A stretch of 64,000 nucleotides of DNA from Polaribacter batillariae (GTDB lineage Bacteria > Bacteroidota > Bacteroidia > Flavobacteriales > Flavobacteriaceae). The stretch lies in assembly GCF_017498485.1 (NCBI RefSeq), contig NZ_CP071795.1, positions 2,046,001-2,110,000 of the forward strand, in the 5' to 3' direction. The notes beneath the pieces are model-generated. The model had not been told where the DNA came from. It ran no database searches and saw nothing but the letters and a program-made list of their open reading frames with translations. Position numbers and translations under genes: made by a program. Positions 9,154 through 17,362 of the stretch are shown piece by piece. Each line of letters begins with the position of its first letter. Position 1 is the first letter of the stretch.

Positions 9154-9555
9154 ATGTTTATGAAAATAATAAAAATATTTTGTATGCTTCTTTTAATATC
9201 ATGCTCAAAACAAAAATATATGATAACAAGTAATAAAATTGGGGAATTTATTTTGGGAAATAAATTGGACAACAAATACGACTTAAAAAACTTTGACATT
9301 AAAACTGATGATAATAATAAAATCACATCAATAATTTGTAAAAGTAAAAGATATAAAACTAATGACGGATATGGAGTTGGTACAGATATTAATCTAATTA
9401 AAAAGAAAAATGATTTTTCTGAAAGTAAAATTACATTATCAAAAGAATCTCAAGAGATTGGTGATTTCGGAAATGTTTATATTTATAATAATATTGCATT
9501 TATTGATGTTAACCTTGACAGCATAGTTGATTTTGTTTGGATTGAAAAAAAATAA
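9154..9555 (+). CDS. Small lipoprotein, putative immunity partner of 7578-9143
   Basis: The open frame extends back into the toxin-like gene, but the signal sequence MFMKIIKIFCMLLLISC fixes the start at 9154 (or 9160), giving 133 residues with lipobox cysteine in LLISC. The mature part is short, charged and unrecognised. It follows the toxin-like gene by 10 bp and is closed by a strong terminator, so the two are one operon. A lipoprotein would be well placed to neutralise an envelope-acting toxin; the immunity role is inferred from position only. Confidence 0.6.
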   Translation: MFMKIIKIFCMLLLISCSKQKYMITSNKIGEFILGNKLDNKYDLKNFDIKTDDNNKITSIICKSKRYKTNDGYGVGTDINLIKKKNDFSESKITLSKESQEIGDFGNVYIYNNIAFIDVNLDSIVDFVWIEKK

Positions 9556-9578
9556 CACAAACCAAAACCGCACATAAA

Positions 9579-9628
9579 AAAACAGCAGAAAAGTACAAAT
9601 CACAAAACCTGTACTTTTCTGCTGTTTT
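9579..9628 (+). terminator. Strong terminator of cassette 1
   Basis: A 19-bp perfect stem: the arm AAAACAGCAGAAAAGTACA (9579-9597) pairs with 9610-9628, followed by further T residues. The same hairpin in shorter form is at 7117-7152 and, on the other strand, at 40954-40993. Confidence 0.9.
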
Positions 9629-9928
9629 TTTACCAATAAAACTAGGCAATTCCAAAGCTTTTCAATTGGTATTAAAATATCTTCACAAACCCGGTACAAT
9701 TTTTCACTTTAAAACAAAAATCGGCCTTTTTACAATTTTTAATGTTTTTAAAACCATTTTTTGATTATAATTTAGGTTGAAAAAACGATTGCTGTAAATA
9801 ACTTATAATCAGATAATTAAAAACTCGCTATCCCTGAGCTCAGGGATAAGCCTCCCTGAATTCAGGGAGGCAAAAAATATACGGTCTTCAGGGATTGACA
9901 AGTACTTTTTTATGGTTTATATTTATAT
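9580..9928 (+). repeat. Cassette-flanking repeat, copy R2
   Basis: Direct repeat of 7113-7457, with the same order of hairpin, AT-rich spacer and promoter module. It fills the first half of the gap 9556-10212. Similarity to the other copies stops near 9930, shortly after the -7 box; from there to 10212 I see only AT-rich DNA without a convincing gene. Confidence 0.85.
9830..9925 (+). promoter_or_regulatory. Palindromic promoter module, copy 2 (upstream of broken lipoprotein gene)
   Basis: ATCCCTGAGCTCAGGGAT (9830-9847), CTCCCTGAATTCAGGGAG (9852-9869), half-site TTCAGGGAT (9887-9895), TTG (9895-9897), 20 bp, TATATTTA (9918-9925). Both palindromes are perfect over 18 bp. The next gene downstream is the disrupted lipoprotein gene at 10213, about 290 bp away, so a long leader or a lost gene in between is implied. 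Confidence 0.65.
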
Positions 9929-11410
9929 CATAAAATTAATAGCGGAAAAATTATAGTAAAGCTAAAAACCATTAAAAATACTTTAACGAACTTAACTCTT
10001 AAAATCGAAAGGATAAAATATTAAGGAACCAAAATATTTATATGCGTAAAAAACAGGTTGGTAGCTATTAAAACGAAGTAGAACCATATCTAAGAAAGAA
10101 CTCTGCTTGGAAGAAAAAATAAAAGAGTTAAAAAATATGAATTGTCCAAAAAACAGAGTTTCTTTGAAAAAGAAGGCAAAATTGCAAGTGTTTAATACTC
10201 CTAAAAAATTGAATGCGTAAAATATTTAATATTAATGAAATGAAAAATGTAACCATTATTTTTTTAATTACAGTTTTATTTATGAGTTGTGAAAAAGAAA
10301 ATATACCAATGGAAAACCAATCTAACAATAATTTTAAATTGGTTTCGCAAGAATTCAATTACAATCTAAACAATTATGAAGTTCAAGACAAAGTAAAAAT
10401 TGCTGTAGGAGAGGCATTAAATAATCTTTTAATTAATTCTCAAGACTTTAGAGAAACAATTATTAAGCATCTTATCAACGATAAGAAAGCAAAAGAACTA
10501 CTTTACATTCAAAATAAAAATCTAGTTTTTGAAAATGGAAAAACGCTAGAAAATCTTATTTTGAGCGAATTTCAAATAAATAGTGAAAAGTATAATTTGA
10601 TAAAACAAATTGAAAATGTTATTCCTAATTTAGTAATTAAAATCCCTGATTGGGCAAATATAATTTTTGAAAATGTTTCGACTTATGATGGTTTAGAATT
10701 TTCTATTTACCCAGGGTTAAATACCAAAAGCTCTTTTTATTTTAATCAGCAGAAAATGAAAAAAGTTAACAATGCTACTACTTTAGCAGACTACATTCCT
10801 ATTCAAATAAAAGAAAGTGAAAAACTACTTCCTTTAAAAAAGAATAGTAAAGAGACGATTTGGAATGACAATTTAATTAATGATCATTTTCCCCACTTGC
10901 AGGATGTACAGAGTTTAAAAGAGAAGAATATATTACTTATAGCAATTCCGAATATGACTTCGTAGATAAAATATCTTTAAATGAAGATTTATTAAATGCA
11001 AAATTATGTGGAGTAGATTTAATTAATAGTGGTGGAAATAGTTCTTTAAATTGTAATAAAGTTTATGAAAGAGATTGTGTTACGGAGAAAAATGTTATTG
11101 AAGGTTTTAAATTTGCAAATTATGCTACTTTACTCGCAACTAATAATCAACCAGGTGGAGAAGATGAAATAGTGTTACATTATAACTTTTCTGTAGCTTC
11201 TATGTGCGGTGATTTAGATAAAACTCAAGTTTGTCCGCCTACTGATTGGAAACTTGTCATATCAGGTACATTCGATGATTTTTTTGAAACACAATTTCAT
11301 TGGGGTAAACCAACAGACTCAAAAAATGTGAGTTTTAGAGGAAAACATGTATGGTTATTATGTTTTGACCCCTATAAAACAAGAGTAATCTTTTAAATTT
11401 CGATTATTAA

Positions 11411-12256
11411 TTAAGCTGTTAATTTATTTCTTCTAATAAGGTGTTTATCTTGACTCCATTTTTCCATTGGAGTTATTCGTCCTAATAGACCATGGATCCT
11501 TCTATTATTGTAAAATTTCACGTAGCGTTTTAGTATTTGCTCTATTTCTCCAAAATATTGATAATCGAACCTTTTGAATACTTCTTTTTTTAATATTCCG
11601 TGGTATGCTTCAATATGTGCATTCTCTTCTGGAGTCGCAATGTGTGTAAATTCTTGTTGTACTCCGATTAATCCTAAATATTCACGCACTTTTTTTGCTA
11701 TAAATTGACTGCCATTATCACTCCTAATAACTACATTATTGGGATAATCACAATCTTCAAACAATGCAGATAATAGCGCTATTACGTGATTTTGTTTGAT
11801 ATTAAAGGAAAAATAGTCTTTCAATATTCTACGTGTGTGAACGTCAATAACCGAGAGTAAATAAGCGTTTTTACCTACACTTGGTATCCAAACCATCTTT
11901 ATATCCATCTCTAAACACTCCAAAGGTCTAGAAGTATAAACCTTTCTAAACTTTACAAATTTACGTCCAGAACCACTTCTATCTATCCTATTGTCAAGCT
12001 TCAACAGACCTTCTTCCTTCATAATTCTATATAGCTTTTTATGGTTTATAGTATAGCCGTCTCTATTTAAATAACTGGTCATTAATCTATAGCCACAATC
12101 TATAAATTCATCCTTTAAAACCTCTTTAATAGCTGCAACTACGTCATCCTGCAATACCAGGCCTTTAGTCTTGTGAAAGGTCTCTTTAGTTGGCTTATTT
12201 CCTTTTTTACCACCACTAGGCTTTCTATAATAGCTACTTGACACAATACCTACCAT
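11411..12256 (-). CDS. IS3-family transposase OrfB (DDE integrase domain)
   Basis: 281 residues from the first ATG; the open frame extends upstream to the A9G slip site at 12337, where it continues OrfA after a -1 shift (VWNVRSKKDLVDAIYKKHK). The rve integrase core is complete: the first Asp in LECLEMDIKMVW, the second in VVIRSDNGSQF, the Glu in NAHIEAYHGILKKE. Frame, slip site and ends are intact, so the element is possibly still mobile. Confidence 0.92.
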   Translation of the reverse strand: MVGIVSSSYYRKPSGGKKGNKPTKETFHKTKGLVLQDDVVAAIKEVLKDEFIDCGYRLMTSYLNRDGYTINHKKLYRIMKEEGLLKLDNRIDRSGSGRKFVKFRKVYTSRPLECLEMDIKMVWIPSVGKNAYLLSVIDVHTRRILKDYFSFNIKQNHVIALLSALFEDCDYPNNVVIRSDNGSQFIAKKVREYLGLIGVQQEFTHIATPEENAHIEAYHGILKKEVFKRFDYQYFGEIEQILKRYVKFYNNRRIHGLLGRITPMEKWSQDKHLIRRNKLTA

Positions 12257-12306
12257 TTTGATAATCTTACTCTTGCTAATTTTATGTTTTTTATATATAG
12301 CGTCTA

Positions 12307-12618
12307 CTAGATCTTTCTTGGATCGGACGTTCCAAACTTTTTTTTTAAAAGTTCTCGTTGCACTTCAAGTTCTATTTCTCTATCGCTTAGTAATTTTCTT
12401 AAAACACGATTTTCTTGTTCGGCTTCTTTAAGTTCTTTGCTTTTAGTGTCATAGGTAACTTTTAAACCAGCTTCACCTTTGTGCTCAAACTTTTTCCGCC
12501 AACTGTAGAAAGTACCTGTGCTTACACTGTATTTTCGGCAGGCTTCAACAATGCCGATTTCTTCTGAAACTGATAGTATTTCTAACTTCTGTGCTAATGT
12601 CCATTTCTTGTATTTCAT
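12307..12618 (-). CDS. IS3-family transposase OrfA (helix-turn-helix)
   Basis: 103 residues with the HTH_Tnp_1 pattern (LAQKLEILSVSEEIG, ACRKYSVSTGTFYSWRKKF) and a leucine-zipper-like coiled coil (KELKEAEQENRVLRKLLSDR) used for dimerisation. The frame ends shortly after an A9G run at 12346-12337, the expected place for the -1 slip that makes the OrfAB fusion transposase. Confidence 0.92.
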   Translation of the reverse strand: MKYKKWTLAQKLEILSVSEEIGIVEACRKYSVSTGTFYSWRKKFEHKGEAGLKVTYDTKSKELKEAEQENRVLRKLLSDREIELEVQRELLKKKFGTSDPRKI

Positions 12619-13131
12619 ATCTCAAATATATTTATTTGAAATTTAAAATATCACTCCGAATTAATAAGGGGCTAAAGTATATTAGACTACTATATTAAAA
12701 GTATTCCAAAATATTTTGACATTCCTGTTGAAACTTCTACAGAACAGATATATTCTCAAGCTAGATTTTTACTACTAACCCCTTCAAGTACATGGGATGG
12801 AAATTCTTATGGAGATGCAATAAGCATGGCTATATACGAACATGATAATCGTATAGTAAAACAGAGCACAACGAATTCAATAACTATAACCAATTCAACT
12901 AAAATATCTAATAAATTAAAATTAGGAAAGGCTTTTGAAGCGGGTGCAGATTTTAATAATTCTGTTACAAGAACATCAAGTACAACTTTAACTATTGAAG
13001 CAGAAAAAGATGTCGAATTAGGTAAAGTACCTATTAATTATTACGATCAAAATTTTAGTTTACCAAATAATGGAACTGGTTATAATATTTCAACTTTTGC
13101 AATAAACACACACTTTGCTTTTTATTATTAA

Positions 13132-13470
13132 AAGCACACGACAAGGTATATAAAAAACAGCACTTAAGTGTAAACTTCTAAGTCTATGCTTCTCTGCTAT
13201 TTTAATTTATAAACTAAAAGTAAAAGCATTTTTATCCTGCTACTTTTCATATACAAAACGAGTTCGTAGCCATTTGAGAGAAACATTACGAAGAAAATTA
13301 TCGGTTCAGAAAAAAAAGTCATTAAGTATGAAATGACTAAAGCCACTCACTTAAAAGAGATTGAACCGAGAGGAGTAAACAAAATGTAGAAATTGAATGA
13401 ATACCAAAAACGGGAATAATTCCCACCCCAACTTTTTTAAAGTTGGTTAATTTCATAAAAACTAAAAATT
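13132..13470. other. Gene-poor stretch between the broken lipoprotein gene and the small secreted protein
   Basis: 339 bp. At 13150-13205 there is a degraded version of the cassette terminator (AACAGCACTTAAGTGTAAA then TTCTCTGCT). The rest is AT-rich with no supportable gene; fragments such as GTAGCCATTTGAGAG do not match anything else in the window. Confidence 0.4.
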
Positions 13471-13668
13471 ATGAAAAAAATATTTTTAACTTTAGCTCTT
13501 GTTTTTGCAACAGGAACAATGATAAATGCAAGTTCTACAATTGAAAAAGAAGTAGTTGTTGGTGATTTCGATGAATGTGATACTTTTGCAACTGTAGCAG
13601 GAAAATTATTTCAATTAAGTTATGAGGAAGAACATAATTGGTTCCTTTATTGTATGGATAACTTGTAA
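13471..13668 (+). CDS. Small secreted protein of unknown function
   Basis: 65 residues. A clear signal peptide (MKKIFLTLALVFATGTMINA) is followed by a 44-residue acidic mature part with two cysteines (in DECDTF and YCMDNL) that could form a disulfide. It has its own strong terminator (13684-13717). It lies just upstream of the GLPGLI and beta-barrel genes and could be related to them, but nothing in the sequence proves it. Confidence 0.6.
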   Translation: MKKIFLTLALVFATGTMINASSTIEKEVVVGDFDECDTFATVAGKLFQLSYEEEHNWFLYCMDNL

Positions 13669-13683
13669 CATTTAATTTAACAT

Positions 13684-13717
13684 AAGCCGACGCAATTAAA
13701 TTTAGTTACGTCGGCTT
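13684..13717 (+). terminator. Terminator after the small secreted protein
   Basis: AAGCCGACG (13684-13692) pairs with CGTCGGCTT (13709-13717), a GC-rich stem in AT-rich surroundings, followed by TTAATATT. Confidence 0.85.
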
Positions 13718-13737
13718 TAATATTTAAAACTAAAAAA

Positions 13738-14470
13738 ATGAAAAAATTTATACTAATAGGAATCATCTTATCACAATTAAATAATATTTATTCTCAAGAT
13801 AAAATGTTTTTTAGCGAGATAACCTATAAAGCTTCTCTAAATACCAATTTAAATAAATCATTAAAAAAACACATCTGATGTCGTTAAAAGAAAGATGTTG
13901 AAAGTTATTGAAAATTCAAAAGATGTATTCTTCGTTTTAAAAATAAAGAATAACGAGTCCTTTTTCTATAAAAAAGAAAAATTAAATAATGATTTTGATA
14001 AAGGAATAAATATGACTGAAACCCTATCAGGAAAAGGGATATATTACAGTAATATTAATACAAATGAAATTCTAAATCAAAAAGAATCTTTTGGTAATAA
14101 ATTTTTAATATCATATCCAAAGATAGAATGGATTTTAACACAAGAAAAAAAGAAAATAGGTAATTATATTTGCTATAAAGCAACTACTATCAAAAAAGTA
14201 GAAAATAAAAGAGGTATTATTAACAAAAAAATTACAGCTTGGTACACTTTAGATATTCCTTACAAATTTGGCCCCAAAGAATTTAGTAATTTACCTGGAT
14301 TGATTTTAGAACTACAAGAAGGACGTCTAACTTTTACAGTAGATAAAATAAAATTGAATTTAAATAAAAAAATTGAAATTAATAAACCAACAGAAGGTAA
14401 AAAATTATCTTTAAAGAAATATAATGAAACTATAAAAAAAATAGTTTTAGATTATAGAAAAAATAGATAA
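13738..14470 (+). pseudogene. GLPGLI-family secreted protein, frameshifted in an A7 run
   Basis: The gene starts at 13738 with a signal peptide (MKKFILIGIILSQLNNIYSQ) and KMFFSEITYKASLN, typical of GLPGLI proteins, then reaches TGA at 13876. The remainder (191 residues from 13895) is in the next frame and carries the family signature as NLPGLILEL. Removing one A from the run at 13865-13871 joins them as SLKNTSDVVKRKM. It may be a real mutation, a contingency tract or a sequencing error. GLPGLI genes are commonly placed beside beta-barrel receptors like the next gene, which starts 16 bp after its stop. The function of the family is not established. Confidence 0.75.
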
Positions 14471-14485
14471 ATTCAATTTTACTTA

Positions 14486-17134
14486 ATGAAGAAATTATTA
14501 AAATTTATATTTTATTTTTTAATTACCTTAAAAATAAGTTCACAAGAAATAACTTTAAGTGGTTTTGTAAAAGACAGTTTACAAAACCCTTTACCTTATG
14601 CAAATGTATTAGCAAAGCCTAAAGACGTTTCTAAAAATTTAAAATTTGCTATTACTGACGAAGAAGGTTATTATAAATTAAAACTAAAAAAAGGAGATAC
14701 CTTAACTGTAAATATTTCTTATATAGGTTACATAACTAATAACTTTGAATTTATTGCATCAAAAAACACTAAAAAAGATTTTATTTTACAACAATCCTCG
14801 GAACAATTAGATGAAATTATTATAGAAATGCCTGTAATGATTAAAGGAGATACAACTACCTATAAAACAGAAAAATTTGTAGATGGTTCAGAACGAAAAC
14901 TAAAAAATGTTCTAAAAAAATTACCCGGAGTTGAAGTTGATAAAAAAGGAAATGTTACTGTACAAGGTAAAAAAATAACTCAAATGTTGGTAGATGGTAA
15001 AAAATTTTTTGGCGGTAATTCTAAACTTGCAGTAGAGAATATACCAGCAGATGCTGTTGGAAATGTAGAAGTAATTGATAATTATAATGAAATTGCCTTT
15101 TTAAAAAACGTATCAGACTCCGATGAGATGGCAATGAATATCAAACTAAAAGAAGATAAAAAACAATTTATTTTTGGAGATGTAGAGACAGGGAAAGGAA
15201 ATCAAGATTTTTATAAAACGAACGCAAATCTATTTTATTACTCACCAAAAACAAATATTAATTTTATAGGTAATACGAATAATATTAACGAAAAGACGTT
15301 TACTTTTAAAGATTATCTAAATTTTTCTGGTGGAGTAAATGCAGTGTTTAAAGGAAACTTTGATTTTACTGGACAAGATTTTTCTCAATTTTTAGAAAGT
15401 GCCGACTTACAGAGTAGCAAACAAAATTTTGGAGCTTTAAATATTACTAAAACTACAAATTCAAAATTAGATATTTCTGGATACGCAATTTTTTCAAACA
15501 CAAATACGAGTAGTTTTATTGAGAATTTAAATGAATACACAAACTTTAATGAAGAAAAAACAAACAAAACGGATGCAGATAATTTATTAGGAATTGGTAA
15601 TTTTAATATAGAATATACACCTAATAATTTAGAAAAATGGCATATTAAAACACAATTTAAAAGAACTAATAATTATAGTCAAAATGCAATAACATCGTTA
15701 ATCAATACAAACACAAATACAATTACAACTGATCGAAATCTAAAATCTACTTACATAAATCAAAATATAGAATGGCACAAAAGACAATCGAGCAAACATA
15801 CTTTTTCTACAGTTTTAAATTACGTTTACAATAAAAATAATAGGAATCATTTTTGGCAAACAAAAGACCCTATATTCAACAACTTAATTCCAATAGAAAA
15901 AGAACAAGAAACTTTTAAAATAAATCAAATAAAAAATACCAAAAAACAAAATATAGATGCTGTTTTTAAACATTTTTGGGAATTAAATAATAACAATCAT
16001 ATTTATACAACTTTAGGTAATATGTTTTTAAATGAAAGCTTTTTGACAAAGGAGAGCCAAGAACTAGATAATGGGAATATCAATAATTTTTCTATTAGCG
16101 AATTTGGTAACGACTTAAATTTTAAATTAAACGATTTATTTTTAGGAATCCATTATAAATTTAGAACAGGTATTTTCACATTTAAACAAGGTTTTTATGC
16201 ACACAACTATCATTGGAAAACGAACCAACAAACGAACCTATCAAAAAACAAATGGGTAGTTTTACCAGATTTTTTAGCCAAAATAGAATTTACAAAATCT
16301 AAAAAAATACAGTTCAATTATAATCTAAAAACTTCTTTTTCTGATGCTAGTAAATTTGCAAATCGTTTTTACTTACAATCTTACAATTCCGTTTTTAGAG
16401 GAAATGAAAATTTAGAAAATAATTTATTTCATAATGCAAGAATTTATTATAGAAAATTTAGTTTATACAGAGGTGTTTTGTTAAATGCAAGTTTAAATTA
16501 CACAAAACAAATTAGAGGGATTAGAAATGTAGTAAATTTTGATAACATCAATCAATTTTTAACTGTCAAATTATTTAATAATCCTTCAGAAAGTATTAAC
16601 GGAAATATCAGATTAGAAAAACGAATTAAAGAAATAAAATACAAATTTAATGTTGGATTTAATAATTCTATATACAAACAAGAAATAAACAATAGTATTC
16701 AAATTAATAAAAATAACAACTACAATTATAAAGTTGGTATTGAAACTTTGTTTGATAATTTTCCAACTTTAGAAATAGGTTTAAAAAGAGAAATAGGTAA
16801 ATTTATTTCTAGCAACAATAATTCTAAATTTGCAACCTTAGAGCCTTTTGTTAGTATAGATTATGACTTTCTCAAAGGTTTTATTTTTAATTTCGATTAT
16901 AGTCGTAGTAATTATCAGAACAAAACTTTAGGGCAAAAAAATATCTATGAAATTGCGAATGGAACATTGTCTTATAAAAAACAAGACAGTGCCTGGTCAT
17001 ATAAAATTATAGCACAAAATATATTCAACACTAAATTTAGACAAAGCAATAGTTTTACAGACTATTTGATTTCTGACACAAAAACTTATATATTGCCGAG
17101 AGTATTTATGTTTTCGATTGGTTATAATTTATAA
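14486..17134 (+). CDS. Outer membrane beta-barrel protein with carboxypeptidase-like N-terminal domain (TonB-receptor related)
   Basis: 882 residues. Signal peptide (1-19), then a CarboxypepD_reg-like beta domain (ITLSGFVKDSLQNPLPYANV), the linker QLDEIIIE, a plug-like region (LKNVLKKLPGVEVD, MLVDGKKFFGG) and a long C-terminal barrel ending in GYNL, matching the OMP_b-brl_3 group of SusC-like/TonB-dependent proteins. It is likely an outer-membrane importer or exporter. It is in one operon with the GLPGLI gene. Codon use is strongly A/T-biased. The last base of its stop codon is the first base of a MITE. Confidence 0.85.
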   Translation: MKKLLKFIFYFLITLKISSQEITLSGFVKDSLQNPLPYANVLAKPKDVSKNLKFAITDEEGYYKLKLKKGDTLTVNISYIGYITNNFEFIASKNTKKDFILQQSSEQLDEIIIEMPVMIKGDTTTYKTEKFVDGSERKLKNVLKKLPGVEVDKKGNVTVQGKKITQMLVDGKKFFGGNSKLAVENIPADAVGNVEVIDNYNEIAFLKNVSDSDEMAMNIKLKEDKKQFIFGDVETGKGNQDFYKTNANLFYYSPKTNINFIGNTNNINEKTFTFKDYLNFSGGVNAVFKGNFDFTGQDFSQFLESADLQSSKQNFGALNITKTTNSKLDISGYAIFSNTNTSSFIENLNEYTNFNEEKTNKTDADNLLGIGNFNIEYTPNNLEKWHIKTQFKRTNNYSQNAITSLINTNTNTITTDRNLKSTYINQNIEWHKRQSSKHTFSTVLNYVYNKNNRNHFWQTKDPIFNNLIPIEKEQETFKINQIKNTKKQNIDAVFKHFWELNNNNHIYTTLGNMFLNESFLTKESQELDNGNINNFSISEFGNDLNFKLNDLFLGIHYKFRTGIFTFKQGFYAHNYHWKTNQQTNLSKNKWVVLPDFLAKIEFTKSKKIQFNYNLKTSFSDASKFANRFYLQSYNSVFRGNENLENNLFHNARIYYRKFSLYRGVLLNASLNYTKQIRGIRNVVNFDNINQFLTVKLFNNPSESINGNIRLEKRIKEIKYKFNVGFNNSIYKQEINNSIQINKNNNYNYKVGIETLFDNFPTLEIGLKREIGKFISSNNNSKFATLEPFVSIDYDFLKGFIFNFDYSRSNYQNKTLGQKNIYEIANGTLSYKKQDSAWSYKIIAQNIFNTKFRQSNSFTDYLISDTKTYILPRVFMFSIGYNL

Positions 17135-17326
17135 CGTGAGTTCGATTTAAAAAATACTGTTTATCAAATAGTTATGGGTTTTTCTTTTTTTAAAATAACT
17201 GTCATTTCGACCTAATGGAGAAATCTTAGGCTAAAGGTAAGATTTCTCAACTACACTGCGTTTCGTTCGAAATGACAATATATTGGTTTTTAAATAGATA
17301 GTATGAATATTATATCGAACTCAAGT
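17134..17326. repeat. 193-bp MITE with IS982-like ends and a nested palindrome
   Basis: The ends ACGTGAGTTCGAT (17134-17146) and ATCGAACTCAAGT (17314-17326) are inverted with one mismatch, and each differs from the end of the IS982 element at 4145 by one base. There is no coding capacity, so it is a non-autonomous derivative. Inside it lies a second palindrome with arms TGTCATTTCGA (17200-17210) and TCGAAATGACA (17267-17277), with a third arm pair GAGAAATCTTA and TAAGATTTCTC. Confidence 0.75.
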
Positions 17327-17362
17327 TATAAGGTTTAAACGTTTGAATAAGACACTTTCTTG

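Larger units (their letters stand above)
11361..12679 (-). mobile_element. IS3-family (IS150-like) insertion sequence
   Basis: 1319 bp with imperfect inverted ends (TGTTTTGACCCCT at 11361; the complement of GGGGCTAAAGTA at 12668-12679) and the 5-bp target duplication TATTA (11356-11360 and 12680-12684). The boundaries are confirmed independently: deleting the element plus one duplication restores the reading frame of the host gene. It carries orfA and orfB on the minus strand. Confidence 0.9.
10213..13131 (+). pseudogene. Lipoprotein gene broken by a frameshift and an IS3-family insertion
   Basis: Three open stretches belong to one gene: 10213-10965, the frame through 11172 to 11360, and 12685-13131. 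The first starts with a lipoprotein signal ending FLITVLFMSC (start 10213, or 10240 at MKNVTI). One missing A in the AAAA run near 10924 shifts the frame; adding it gives QSLKREEYITYSNSEYDF and continues to 11360. The IS3 element with a 5-bp duplication then interrupts; removing it joins HVWLL to DYYIKSIPKYF in frame. The restored protein would have 531 residues. The C-terminal part is rich in Thr/Ser/Asn beta-strand-like sequence. I do not recognise the family. It follows promoter module copy 2. Confidence 0.8.

Noticed and set aside
11172..11396. Independent 74-residue gene
   Set aside because: It is the middle part of the broken lipoprotein gene and its last codons lie within the IS3 element.
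12826..13131. Independent 101-residue gene
   Set aside because: It is the 3' end of the broken lipoprotein gene; the frame continues upstream to the IS border at 12685.
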